NCBI GenBank assembly: GCA_050298535.1
Contig: JBNKUI010000087.1
Coordinates: forward strand, 620,001 to 684,000
Direction: 5' to 3'
Source of the DNA: JABDMH01 sp050298535
GTDB lineage: Bacteria > Bacteroidota > Bacteroidia > Chitinophagales > Saprospiraceae
Length of the DNA stretch: 64,000 bases
Shown here: in pieces, positions 1 to 9,200 of the stretch
Numbering within the stretch: position 1 is the stretch's first letter
Layout of the letters: each line of letters opens with the position of its first letter
The notes under the pieces: generated by a model
What the model saw: the letters and a program-made list of their open reading frames with translations, nothing else
Told to the model about the DNA's origin: nothing
Database searches by the model: none
Program-made: the position numbers and the translations under genes

Positions 1-1
1 A

Positions 2-304
2 AAGGGAAAGAAGATTGCCAAAGTTGATCTGCGCCACCTGGATGATGCCCCAACCGATTACTTCATCATCTGTGAAGGAGATTCTACAGTACAAGTCAGA
101 GCAATCGCAGATAATGTGGTGAAACGTCTAAAAGAAGATTTGGGTTTGACACCCAGTCATTTAGAGGGACAGTCCGGGACCAAATGGGTCTTAGTCGATT
201 ATTTTTCGACAGTCGTACATGTTTTTTACCCAGAAACGAGAGCATTTTATGAACTTGAGGAACTCTGGAGTGATGCAAAGATTACTCATTTCGAAAGCCT
301 TTAA
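2..304 (+). CDS. rsfS: Ribosome silencing factor RsfS (3' part)
   Basis: This is the C-terminal ~100 residues of RsfS; the start lies before the window. In the family, RsfS binds ribosomal protein uL14 and blocks joining of the subunits when nutrients are scarce. Reading frame 2 is open from the first base and carries the family core: the APTDYFIICEG strand, the QVRAIADNV helix, and the GQSGTKWVLVDYFSTVVHVF block that forms the last strands of the DUF143 fold. It ends at TAA 302-304, and ftsH begins 18 nt later with an AAAGGAGAA ribosome site between, so the two are probably co-transcribed. The next in-frame ATG (116) lies inside the conserved domain and is not the true start. Confidence 0.9.
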   Translation, partial: KGKKIAKVDLRHLDDAPTDYFIICEGDSTVQVRAIADNVVKRLKEDLGLTPSHLEGQSGTKWVLVDYFSTVVHVFYPETRAFYELEELWSDAKITHFESL

Positions 305-322
305 AGGAGAAGAAAGCGCTAG

Positions 323-2338
323 ATGGATAAGAACAAGAATGATAATAATAAAGATAACAGGCGATTTAATAAGTTCAATTCGTTTTGGATCTATGGCTTA
401 ATCGCCATGATTTTATTGGCCTCTCAATTTTTCTTTGATTCAAGCTTCGCCACTGATCAAGAGATTTCATTCCGTGAATTTGCCAGTTTTGTGGAGCAGG
501 GAGATGTGGAACGTGTGCAGGTGATCAACCGAAAGTACGCCAATGTCTTTATAAAGAAAGAGGTAGTAGACGAACCACGGCATAGTAGAGCGAATGATAA
601 TAAGTTCAGTCTAAACAGTCCTCAATACAAGTTTAATATCGGATCTGTTGAAACCTTTGAGTCGAAACTCAGGGAACTCAATGAGCAAGTAGCACCAGAA
701 AATCGCATTGACATTACGTACGATGAGAAAGTAAATTTCTGGGGGAATATCCTCGGATGGCTACTACCCATTTTCTTGATTGTGGCCATTTGGCTCTTCA
801 TAATGCGAAGAATGAGTGGTGGTGCAGGTGGACCCGGTGCCCAGATATTTAATATTGGTAAGTCAAAAGCAACCCTTTTTGATAACAGCAATCTAAAAGT
901 AAATGTGACATTCGAAGATGTTGCTGGGTTGGATGAGGCCAAAGAGGAGGTAATGGAAGTGGTAGACTTCCTGAAAAACCCGAAGAAATATCAAGCCCTG
1001 GGAGGTAAGATTCCGAAGGGAGTATTACTGGTTGGTCCTCCGGGAACCGGTAAAACATTGCTGGCCAAGGCTGTGGCTGGGGAAGCTGGTGTCCCATTCT
1101 TTTCGATATCGGGTTCTGACTTTGTGGAAATGTTTGTTGGAGTAGGGGCATCGCGTGTTCGTGATCTTTTCCGGCAGGCACGGGAAAAGGCACCCTGTAT
1201 CATTTTTATAGATGAAATTGACGCCATTGGTAGAGCGCGTGGTAGAAATAATGTACCCGGTGGAAATGATGAGCGTGAAAATACTCTGAACCAGCTATTG
1301 GTTGAGATGGATGGTTTTAGTACCGATAAGGGGGTAATCCTCATGGCAGCAACTAACCGTCCCGATGTTTTAGATAGTGCCCTCCTACGACCCGGTAGAT
1401 TTGATCGTCAGATCGGTATAGATCGACCTGATCTCAAAGGAAGAGAGCAAATATTTCGGGTGCATCTCAAATCAATCAAAATAGCGGATGATGTCAAGCC
1501 GGAGATTCTGGCAGAAATGACACCAGGATTTGCTGGAGCAGATATCGCAAATATCTGTAATGAGGCAGCGCTTGTGGCGGCAAGGCACGAGAAGAAGGCG
1601 GTGGGTCTCGAAGACTTCAACTATGCGCTGGATCGAGTAATTGGAGGTCTGGAAAAGAAGAACAAACTAATATCTCCCGACGAGAAAGAAATTATTGCCT
1701 TCCACGAGGCAGGTCATGCTGTATGTGGGTGGTTTCTGGAGCATGCCTCCCCCCTCGTCAAAGTGACAATCGTACCTCGAGGAATTGGTACTTTGGGATA
1801 TGCCCAATACCTCCCAAAAGAAGAATATATCACTCGCACAGAGCAGCTGCTCGACCGTATGTGTATGACTTTTGGTGGACGAGCGGCGGAAAGAATAGTC
1901 TTTGATAAGATATCAACTGGTGCTCAAAGTGATTTGGATCAGGTCACTAAGATGGCATACAGTATGATTTCCATCTATGGAATGAATCCCAAAGTAGGTA
2001 ATGTATCTTTCTACGGAATGTCACAGGATCAGTTTCAAAAGCCATACTCTGACGATACGGCATCATTGATTGATGATGAAGTGAGAAATCTCGTGGAGTC
2101 ACAGTACATTCGGGCACAGGAACTGCTAAAGCAACATCGGAAGGAATTAGATATCCTGGCTCATCACCTGCTGGAGAAAGAGGTATTGCTCAAATCTGAC
2201 GTAGAAAGACTTATAGGTCCCAGACCATACGATACACCTAAAAAGGAAGATCCAATCGATCAGGTTTCTTCAGAAAATGGAAAGGCAGATGTAGACACCG
2301 GTGCCTCAGACATACTTTCTCACGATGAGGACAGCTGA
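323..2338 (+). CDS. ftsH: ATP-dependent zinc metalloprotease FtsH
   Basis: FtsH is a membrane-anchored AAA+ protease that degrades misassembled membrane proteins and unstable regulators in the cytoplasm. The 671-residue product has a short polar N-terminus, a first membrane segment at about 21-38, a ~100-residue periplasmic domain, and a second membrane segment at about 140-160. The AAA module follows, with Walker A GPPGTGKT (238-245), Walker B IIFIDEID (D297, E298) and an SRH arginine segment near 357-362. The M41 protease site is HEAGH at 461-465, with D537 as the likely third zinc ligand. The C-terminal ~35 residues are acidic and probably disordered. The start is supported by the AAAGGAGAA ribosome site just upstream. 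Confidence 0.98.
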   Translation: MDKNKNDNNKDNRRFNKFNSFWIYGLIAMILLASQFFFDSSFATDQEISFREFASFVEQGDVERVQVINRKYANVFIKKEVVDEPRHSRANDNKFSLNSPQYKFNIGSVETFESKLRELNEQVAPENRIDITYDEKVNFWGNILGWLLPIFLIVAIWLFIMRRMSGGAGGPGAQIFNIGKSKATLFDNSNLKVNVTFEDVAGLDEAKEEVMEVVDFLKNPKKYQALGGKIPKGVLLVGPPGTGKTLLAKAVAGEAGVPFFSISGSDFVEMFVGVGASRVRDLFRQAREKAPCIIFIDEIDAIGRARGRNNVPGGNDERENTLNQLLVEMDGFSTDKGVILMAATNRPDVLDSALLRPGRFDRQIGIDRPDLKGREQIFRVHLKSIKIADDVKPEILAEMTPGFAGADIANICNEAALVAARHEKKAVGLEDFNYALDRVIGGLEKKNKLISPDEKEIIAFHEAGHAVCGWFLEHASPLVKVTIVPRGIGTLGYAQYLPKEEYITRTEQLLDRMCMTFGGRAAERIVFDKISTGAQSDLDQVTKMAYSMISIYGMNPKVGNVSFYGMSQDQFQKPYSDDTASLIDDEVRNLVESQYIRAQELLKQHRKELDILAHHLLEKEVLLKSDVERLIGPRPYDTPKKEDPIDQVSSENGKADVDTGASDILSHDEDS

Positions 2339-2367
2339 TTAAATCGAATAGAAAACATTAAACATAA

Positions 2368-2400
2368 AAAGAGGTTACCAAATGGCAACCTCTTTTATTT
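2368..2400. terminator. Bidirectional rho-independent terminator
   Basis: A 12-bp stem with one A.C mismatch (arms 2368-2379 and 2384-2395, loop AAAT) is flanked by T-rich sequence on the plus strand and A-rich sequence on the other. It sits between ftsH and the convergent response-regulator gene and can serve both. Confidence 0.85.
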
Positions 2401-2418
2401 TACCTTTTATTTAGTTTC

Positions 2419-3168
2419 CTACTTGGATTCTTCTACTTCGTCAGCAACCAGAAGTTGGAATCCATTTCCGTGAATATTTACAATTTCAATATTGCTATCC
2501 AGCTTTAGGTACTTCCGCAGTTTGGTAACAAACACGTCCATACTCCGGGCTGTGAAGTAATTATCCTCGCCCCAAATACGGGTTAACGCTTCAGATCTTG
2601 GCAACACATCATTCTTCCGGAGGCAAAACATCCGTAATAAATGTGCTTCCTTTGGTGAGAGTTTTTCCTTTACTTCCTCATCACCATCTCTGAATGTCAG
2701 AATCCTCAAAGGATAGTTGAAATGAAATTTCCCAATTTCGAATTCCTTTATATCATCATTGGGATCGGGCTTTTGTTGACTCCTTTTCAGGATCGCCTGA
2801 ATACGGAGAAGTAGTTCCTCAGAATTAAACGGTTTGGTGATATAATCATCTGCGCCAATCTTGAAACCTTCCAGGACATCCTCCTTCATGGCTTTGGCGG
2901 TGAGAAATATGATGGGCATTTCACTATCCCGCTCCCGGATTTCCTTGGCGAGTGTGAAGCCATCCTTTTTAGGCATCATTACATCGAAGATGCATAAATC
3001 AAACTCTCCCTTTTTGTAGGATGAGAGGCCCGCATCGCCATCCGTTTCCAACACAACATCGTAGTCATGCATTTCCAGATATGAACGCAACACATCTCCA
3101 AAGTTCTGATCATCTTCAACTAATAATATCCTTTGCTTTTGTGCAATCATGGTTTGTCCGTTATGCAT
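2419..3168 (-). CDS. OmpR-family response regulator
   Basis: This is a DNA-binding response regulator and the likely partner of the kinase encoded 40 nt upstream on the same strand. The N-terminal receiver domain (about 11-125) has the acidic pair D19/D20, phospho-acceptor D62 in the FDVMMPKKDG segment, and K92 in FLTAKAM. The C-terminal winged helix (about 145-245) has the OmpR-type KLSPKEAHLLRMF and SMDVFVTKLRKYL segments. The layout resembles the Bacteroidota RprY group. The first ATG gives six residues before a second ATG (MIAQKQR). Either could be used, because receiver domains usually start close to the second. Target genes are not evident from the window. Confidence 0.93.
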   Translation of the reverse strand: MHNGQTMIAQKQRILLVEDDQNFGDVLRSYLEMHDYDVVLETDGDAGLSSYKKGEFDLCIFDVMMPKKDGFTLAKEIRERDSEMPIIFLTAKAMKEDVLEGFKIGADDYITKPFNSEELLLRIQAILKRSQQKPDPNDDIKEFEIGKFHFNYPLRILTFRDGDEEVKEKLSPKEAHLLRMFCLRKNDVLPRSEALTRIWGEDNYFTARSMDVFVTKLRKYLKLDSNIEIVNIHGNGFQLLVADEVEESK

Positions 3169-3208
3169 ATATAGTTAAATAAGACTTTAATTGAGACTTG
3201 ATACATTA

Positions 3209-4711
3209 TTAACTAACGCCATTCTTGTGATTTTCTTGTCCACTGTCAAATGGCAGGAATAAAATAAATTCACTCCCTTTTCCAACTTCGCTTTGCACAT
3301 CCACAGTTCCCTTATGAGCTGAAATCATTGCTTTCACGTACGCAAGCCCCAGACCAAATCCTTTTACATCGTGAATGTTTCCAGTGTGTACTCGATAGAA
3401 CTTATCAAAAATATGTTTTACCTGATCTTTTGTCATACCCAGTCCCTTATCGGCAATGGTGATCCGTATTCCGTTCAGTGCATTTTCAGTGGTAATCTTG
3501 ATATCAGGTGCTTCAGGTGAATACTTATTGGCATTATCAAGCAAGTTGTAAATAATATTTGAAATATGTGTTTGATCCGCTCGAATCACGGGCTTGCCGG
3601 CCCTAAGTTCTGCGTACACCCTTCCTCCCTTCTTTTCTACCTGTAGATTTACATGCTCAACAGCCTGTAGAATGATTTCATGTATATTGATATCACTCAT
3701 ACGGAGCTTGAAATCTCTCTTCTCCAGGAGAGCCATCTGCAGTACCTTCTCCACCTGACTGAGCATCCTACTGTTTTCTTGCTTGATGATGGTAGCAAAT
3801 CGACTGACTTTAGTGGGCTCATTCACAATGACAGGACTTGTTATAGAATCAGCTGCCAGGTTTATCGTGGCGATCGGTGTCTTAAATTCATGAGTCATGT
3901 TATTGATAAAGTCATTCCGCATCTCTGACAACTTCTTCTGTCGAAATATAACATGGATAGTGTAGGCGAAACAAAGGAGAATAATGGTCACAAAAAGTAG
4001 TGAACCCAGTATGGTGGGCCAAACATCCTTAAAGAGCATACTCCTTCGCGTTGGGAACTCGATAAACAAGATACCCGGTAGTTCGTCCTCTGTCTCAAAA
4101 AGATTGATTTTATACTGCGAATTAAACAGACTCCGGTTTATTTCAGTGTTAGTAAACTGATTGCCTTCTTCGACCACCACAAAGTTGTCATCCAGGATCA
4201 CAAAACTCTCACTCTTGGTCGAATACACACCATAATGATAACCCACATCAATATCGCGTCGCACCAGATGCCTTTTCAGTGCACTGCTTAGTTGCTTGAT
4301 GTCGATGCGATCCGTAAGTTCTTTGGAGCGCAACAGACGATTCACTTCAAGTCCTTCCAGCAAAGTCAGTTGTTGCTGAAAACTACTTCTTCCTTTCGTA
4401 AGGAGAGAGGATAGTTCTTTGCCGATCTGAGTGGTATCGGTCAGTTTCCCCTGCCGATAATAGAAGTCGATTTTCGAACGGGAAAGCCCACCCTTAGTCA
4501 GATCATTGGCTGCCATCACATCCAGATCGAGCGTGTTTTCGCGAGCTGCCAGCTCCTTCTCCACATTATTCAGGGCAGAGAAAACCTCTTTATCAAATTT
4601 TTCTTGATTTAGATTGATACTCCAGTTTATCCAGAAACTTTGGATAACGATGATACCTATGAGGGCCACCGTCATCAATGAAATAAGTATCCAGATATAA
4701 TTCTTCTTCAT
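3209..4711 (-). CDS. Membrane sensor histidine kinase
   Basis: This is a two-component sensor kinase of 500 residues. A membrane segment at about 7-28 is followed by a ~200-residue periplasmic sensor region of unrecognised fold and a second membrane segment at about 231-255. The HisKA dimerisation helix carries H274 in the NMTHEFKTPI motif. The HATPase_c domain shows the N-box (NIIYNLLDNANKYS) and the ADKGLGMT and GFGLGLAYVK ATP-lid motifs. The regulator gene lies directly downstream, so the two form an operon (kinase then regulator). The ligand is unknown. A secreted PDZ protein gene starts divergently ~280 nt upstream and may be a target, but this is inference from position only. Confidence 0.95.
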   Translation of the reverse strand: MKKNYIWILISLMTVALIGIIVIQSFWINWSINLNQEKFDKEVFSALNNVEKELAARENTLDLDVMAANDLTKGGLSRSKIDFYYRQGKLTDTTQIGKELSSLLTKGRSSFQQQLTLLEGLEVNRLLRSKELTDRIDIKQLSSALKRHLVRRDIDVGYHYGVYSTKSESFVILDDNFVVVEEGNQFTNTEINRSLFNSQYKINLFETEDELPGILFIEFPTRRSMLFKDVWPTILGSLLFVTIILLCFAYTIHVIFRQKKLSEMRNDFINNMTHEFKTPIATINLAADSITSPVIVNEPTKVSRFATIIKQENSRMLSQVEKVLQMALLEKRDFKLRMSDINIHEIILQAVEHVNLQVEKKGGRVYAELRAGKPVIRADQTHISNIIYNLLDNANKYSPEAPDIKITTENALNGIRITIADKGLGMTKDQVKHIFDKFYRVHTGNIHDVKGFGLGLAYVKAMISAHKGTVDVQSEVGKGSEFILFLPFDSGQENHKNGVS

Positions 4712-4959
4712 GCTCTTTTTAAAATGGATATTTTACCTATGCAGTTCCAGGATTTATATCACTTCACTAAACATCCATCATTCTTTAAAGGTTTGAGTAA
4801 GCTTATTGAGTTGTGTTTAGAGTTTATTGATCTTTTTCAGTCTTTGGTAACGTCCAAATCAGTCAATGATAGGATGTATCGAGAATCGAAATTGACTCAG
4901 TACTGCTGATTTAACTATGTTTTAACTTTTCCATGGTTTCAGCCGGTTATGAATGCGTC

Positions 4960-4967
4960 TACCTTTG
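4960..4967 (+). promoter_or_regulatory. Predicted Bacteroidota -7 element for the PDZ gene
   Basis: TACCTTTG matches the Bacteroidota -7 consensus TAnnTTTG. A TTC at 4938-4940 lies 19 nt upstream in the place of the -33 TTG. Transcription would begin about 20 nt before the ATG at 4995. No experimental support. Confidence 0.4.
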
Positions 4968-4994
4968 TATTTTAGCTATTAAAAGTACGTTTTT

Positions 4995-5681
4995 ATGCGA
5001 TTCAAGACTCTGATCAATAAAGCAATCCTCTGCCTGTTTGTTTTGGTACTGATTGACGCGATTCCCGCGTTTGCACAGGATACGTCAAAAACTAAAGTGA
5101 TCATCATTAAAGAGACGTATGATGAGGAAGGAAATAAAACAGTACAGCGCATAGAAAAAGAAGGTGCTGAAGCCGAAGCCATTGATATCGAACGGCTGGC
5201 TGAAGGTGGTTATGGCTCTTCCTTCGAGTTTAAAGGGTTTGGAGATATGGATCAGAATGGATTATTTGATCTTCGGTCCTTATTTGATTCCCTGGATCTT
5301 AGTGGAGGTATGGGTGGTCTCTTTAATTCTGAAGATTGGCCAGAAGGCTTCAACTTTATGCCCTTTAATATGCCTGAAGAATCTTCTAAACCCAAGCTTG
5401 GAGTGAGAATCAGTGAATTGGAATTACAGTCAGGTGTTTTGGTTACTGAAGTAATGGAAGATTCTCCAGCTAAGAAAGCAGGGCTCAAAGTGGGTGATAT
5501 CATCCTCGCAGTCAATTCGACGGAGGTAGATAGCCCGGAATCACTTGTATCAGAAATTCAATCTATTGAAGACCAATCAGATGTCGTGTTAGATATTCTT
5601 AGAGATGAACAGCACATGGAAATTATTGCCAGGCTAGAGACCATGAAATCCAAGCCTGAGTTGGAAATCCGTAAGTTGTAA
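4995..5681 (+). CDS. Secreted PDZ-domain protein
   Basis: The product is 228 residues with a signal peptide (about 1-27, ending AFA before Q28), so it is exported. Residues 30-130 are acidic and rich in Gly, Phe and Asp, with no recognised domain. A PDZ domain at about 134-216 (LGVRISELELQSGVLVTEV, then SPAKKAGLKVGDIILAVN) resembles the substrate-binding PDZ of HtrA/DegP proteases and C-terminal processing proteases. No serine-protease domain or catalytic triad is present, so it is more likely an adaptor or binding protein than an enzyme. It converges on a lipoprotein gene with a 13-nt gap. The partner protein is unknown. Confidence 0.85.
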   Translation: MRFKTLINKAILCLFVLVLIDAIPAFAQDTSKTKVIIIKETYDEEGNKTVQRIEKEGAEAEAIDIERLAEGGYGSSFEFKGFGDMDQNGLFDLRSLFDSLDLSGGMGGLFNSEDWPEGFNFMPFNMPEESSKPKLGVRISELELQSGVLVTEVMEDSPAKKAGLKVGDIILAVNSTEVDSPESLVSEIQSIEDQSDVVLDILRDEQHMEIIARLETMKSKPELEIRKL

Positions 5682-5694
5682 ATTCTGGCCCCAG

Positions 5695-6156
5695 TTACTC
5701 GTGTTTAATCAACATTTCCTCTTCATCCTGACGCGATGAAGTTTCACCTGCATATTTTAAGGCGTAGGGCCCGGTGATGGGTGTTGTGTCCTCACTATTC
5801 AATAGAAAGGTGGTGTTCTTTTCGAGAAATCCATCTCGTTTAATTGAAATTTGCTTCAAACCGGGTTGAGTCGAAAAGATCAATTCAAATACTCCATACT
5901 CGTCACTTATAACCTCGCCCAGAACTCGTACCCTTTCTTCAAATCCTCCTTTATTGTCGGTGACATTGGCATTGACCCAGCTTTCATAGAAAGTGATCCG
6001 GGCTGACGGCACCGGTACTCCTGATTCGTCAGTGATCGTACCACGCACTTCATATGTCAACTCCATTGCAGTGCCGGGTTTTCCGCTGCATGATGATATC
6101 AACAGAGCCAGGACCAGCGAGATCGAAAGGGTTGATATAAGACTTTGGGGATACAT
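5695..6156 (-). CDS. Lipoprotein with carboxypeptidase-regulatory-like domain
   Basis: This is a predicted lipoprotein of 153 residues. The N-terminal hydrophobic stretch ends in a lipobox (LLISSC, C23). The rest resembles a CarboxypepD_reg/transthyretin-like beta-sandwich: VRGTITDESGVPVPSARITF opens the first strands, and a GVFELIFSTQPGLKQISIKRDGF segment near residue 100 is the usual second half. Such domains are common in Bacteroidota surface proteins, but the specific role is not known. The gene lies 81 nt downstream of sprA on the same strand, so it may be read through from it. No catalytic residues were recognised. Confidence 0.8.
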   Translation of the reverse strand: MYPQSLISTLSISLVLALLISSCSGKPGTAMELTYEVRGTITDESGVPVPSARITFYESWVNANVTDNKGGFEERVRVLGEVISDEYGVFELIFSTQPGLKQISIKRDGFLEKNTTFLLNSEDTTPITGPYALKYAGETSSRQDEEEMLIKHE

Positions 6157-6237
6157 CTATAATTTGAACGGTGATTCCATCCCAATATGATGTAAACAAA
6201 GGTAAAATCTTAAGTTGTCCCTGTATATAAGGCCCTA

Positions 6238-9200
6238 TTACTGCAATGCAAATTGCACGGTCAGTCCTGATCGGATATTTGTGATCGGGTATGATCGAGC
6301 CGTGTAAGGTATCGTCCTGTTGTAATCAAAGAAAAATCGGAGTGTTAAGGTCTCACTCACATCGTAAGCCACAGAAGGACTAATTCGTATTTGCTTGTTT
6401 CCTCGCGAGGGTACTGACTCCAATTCAGTATCGGGGCGATGTATACGAGATACATTGTCGCTGTAGGAAAAGTCAAACTTAATCTCGATATCGTTACCCC
6501 TGGATGCTCCTGTATTGGCAGCTCCCGGATTGTTGCCATTTTGATCCTGCTCTTGTTGCTCTTCCTGGCTATCTCTACTACGTTGACGTTTACTTTTCTT
6601 GCTATGTAGGAAGGGCAGGTAGACACCTTTGATGAGGTATCCAAATCCACCCTGGTAATCTGTCCGCTTGGTTTCGTTTAATTGGTTGTCTGTAAATGTT
6701 AGATTGAGATTTCGGGTCTGATTCATATTTAGAGTCAGGGTCATGTCATTCCGTGTTTTGACATTGACACCCAGTAGGGGGGCCATCTGCTCCGAAATGA
6801 CAATGGCAGGTATCTCGAACCGACTATAGAAATCTCCAGTGACTTCATTCAGGTTTGCCACCGGATCATCGGGCACATAGTCATAGTCCGTATTGTAGCT
6901 ATTGACTGAGAGGGAAGACCGATACCCATGCGAGATACTTACACTGGAGAATATGTCCTGAAACATAGGAATCTTGGAGAGTCCATTATATGTCAGAGTC
7001 CAGTTTGGTTTAGGTTTCAGATCGAAAATATTGAGCTTCACGTCGTTTGGGTCAATATCGGCATAGGTGGCGATAAATGCAGGTATAAGCACATCTCGCT
7101 GATACTTTCCAAATCCAGCGGTATATTCAGCACCATCCTGTACATGCACAGTGGAGGGATCTCCGATGCGCTGTGAAATTGCACTCCGCATTTCCGTGAA
7201 TTGATCATAAAGATCTTCAATATCATCACTGAATAATGTCCCCAGCGTGTAGTATGAAATATTGAAAGATCCCACATCTCGTGGTGTCAGCCTTGCAAAA
7301 GGTGCATCGGGTGAGACCTTCTTGAAGAATTCAGAATGATTTTCGGTAAAGCTGTAATCCCAGTTGACTTCCACACGAAAATCACGGAATGGCTCAATGC
7401 TTAAGCCTGCATTCCATTTTTTGGTCTTATTGAGGAGTACCTCCTGGTTTAGGAATATATTGTCCGTTATCCAGTCATTTTCTGGTCGGATGGCATCTTC
7501 AAACCACTGATCATCTGGCTGAAAACCCAGGACGTATTCATAGCCTGGTGCAGACCAGGTATTATCTAATCCAAAGAGATTGGTCTGTGGAGTAAATCCA
7601 GGTATCACCGATCCTATAGTTTCTGTGTACTGTAGCCTTGCCCGTCGCAATGCCATCAACGGACGGATAAAGAGCCTTTCCACGGCACCTGGATCTCTTG
7701 ATTCCTTCTGGTTTTGTTGCTGACCCCTACTAGGCAGCTGACGATTGTTGCCTCCGCGCGAGTTTGAGCCACTAGATCTATTTCCCTGATTGATTTTCCT
7801 CAGATATGGGATGTTATTATACAAACGCTCGAAGTTGAAATCTGCTGATATCTGACGACTCTGTTGATTCTGGATGACATTTCCCAGGGAATCGACGTTC
7901 AATGCCGCGGCATTCCATGAGTAATCTGATGTAAACTGTCCACGGATCTGTGCAAAATCGAGCATGGGAAAATGCTGTAAGGGTGCCGTGTAACTCAGAT
8001 TCAGTGAATGATTATACTCCTTCGTACGACCAAAATTGCGAAGACCTGCCCATATGGTATCTCTATTTGCTTGTTGTGTGAAGCCAGGATCCCTTTCATC
8101 AAGTTCATCGATCACTGCGTTGTTTAAGGCATTGAATCGGAACTTCAAGGATTTACTGAAATCCCAATTGAGGTTATAATTTCGCTGCCAGGTAAATCGC
8201 TTGGTGTACCATGTCTTAAATGCGGGTTCCGAAAAGCGGTAGGATCGTTCACTATGGATGCGTTCGAGACCTGTATTGACCGCCAGGGAGTTGGGCAAAG
8301 GATTGAAGTTAAACTCGGTCAGCCATTTAAGCAATTTGGAATTCGGTGCCAGTCCCTTGAGGGGCTGAATGTATAGTGGTTTACCTGTATAGGTATAGTC
8401 AATGGCACCTCTTTTTTCATTGGTTTCATCATTTTCGATGATGGGGTCACGGTGCTTGGTTTCGGATTGGGCGTACGTAAGGCTAAAGTTTGCTACATCC
8501 CAGGGCTTAGGAGTCTTTTGACTATTGGTACGTTGCTTTCGTACGTTGGTAAAGTTGAAACTTTTGATAGATGTGAAGTCAACAGCCTGCTCTCGAAGCG
8601 AATCCCGGGTCACCCCATCTTCCGCAGCATCCAGCTTATCCTTGAGCAGGATATCCCGATCATAAGGATCAAACTTAGGATTCAATTGGGTGGTAGAATA
8701 CTGCGCATAAAAAGGAATACTAAGGCCCGTTCGCTCTCCAAAGAACTTGCCGAGCTCCAGATTGGCAGCCACGTCATATTGGATAGTCTCCTCCAGGCTT
8801 CTTTCGGCCAGCTTTTGATCGATGGCACCCCACCCAATACTGTTATAGTTTCCGCTCAATGAGAGTCGTCCAAAGTCTGCCAGCTGTAGATCCAGTCTGG
8901 CAAGTGCTGCCTTACCTCCCTGCTCGTTGAGTCCGGTCAGTCGAAGCTCATTGATCCAGACTTCCAGGCATTTATCCAGTCCATCGTCACGCTTATTTCT
9001 TACACCAACCATCACACCCTTTACCAGTCCCAGGTTTGGATTACCAATGACCCGGACTCTGTTTCCATTCTCAGGGTCAAATCCGGTAAAGGGCTTGGTG
9101 AAGGATTCACCACTGTTATTTCGTTCTACCTTTATATCTTTCAACAGATCGAGGGGAATATCTACGTTGTTGGCCTCTGGCCAGACAATGTTTTGAAGAT

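Noticed and set aside
4724..4909. 61-codon reading frame between the kinase and PDZ genes
   Set aside because: Low-complexity hydrophobic/phenylalanine-rich sequence, no ribosome site, and it fills the promoter region; likely chance.
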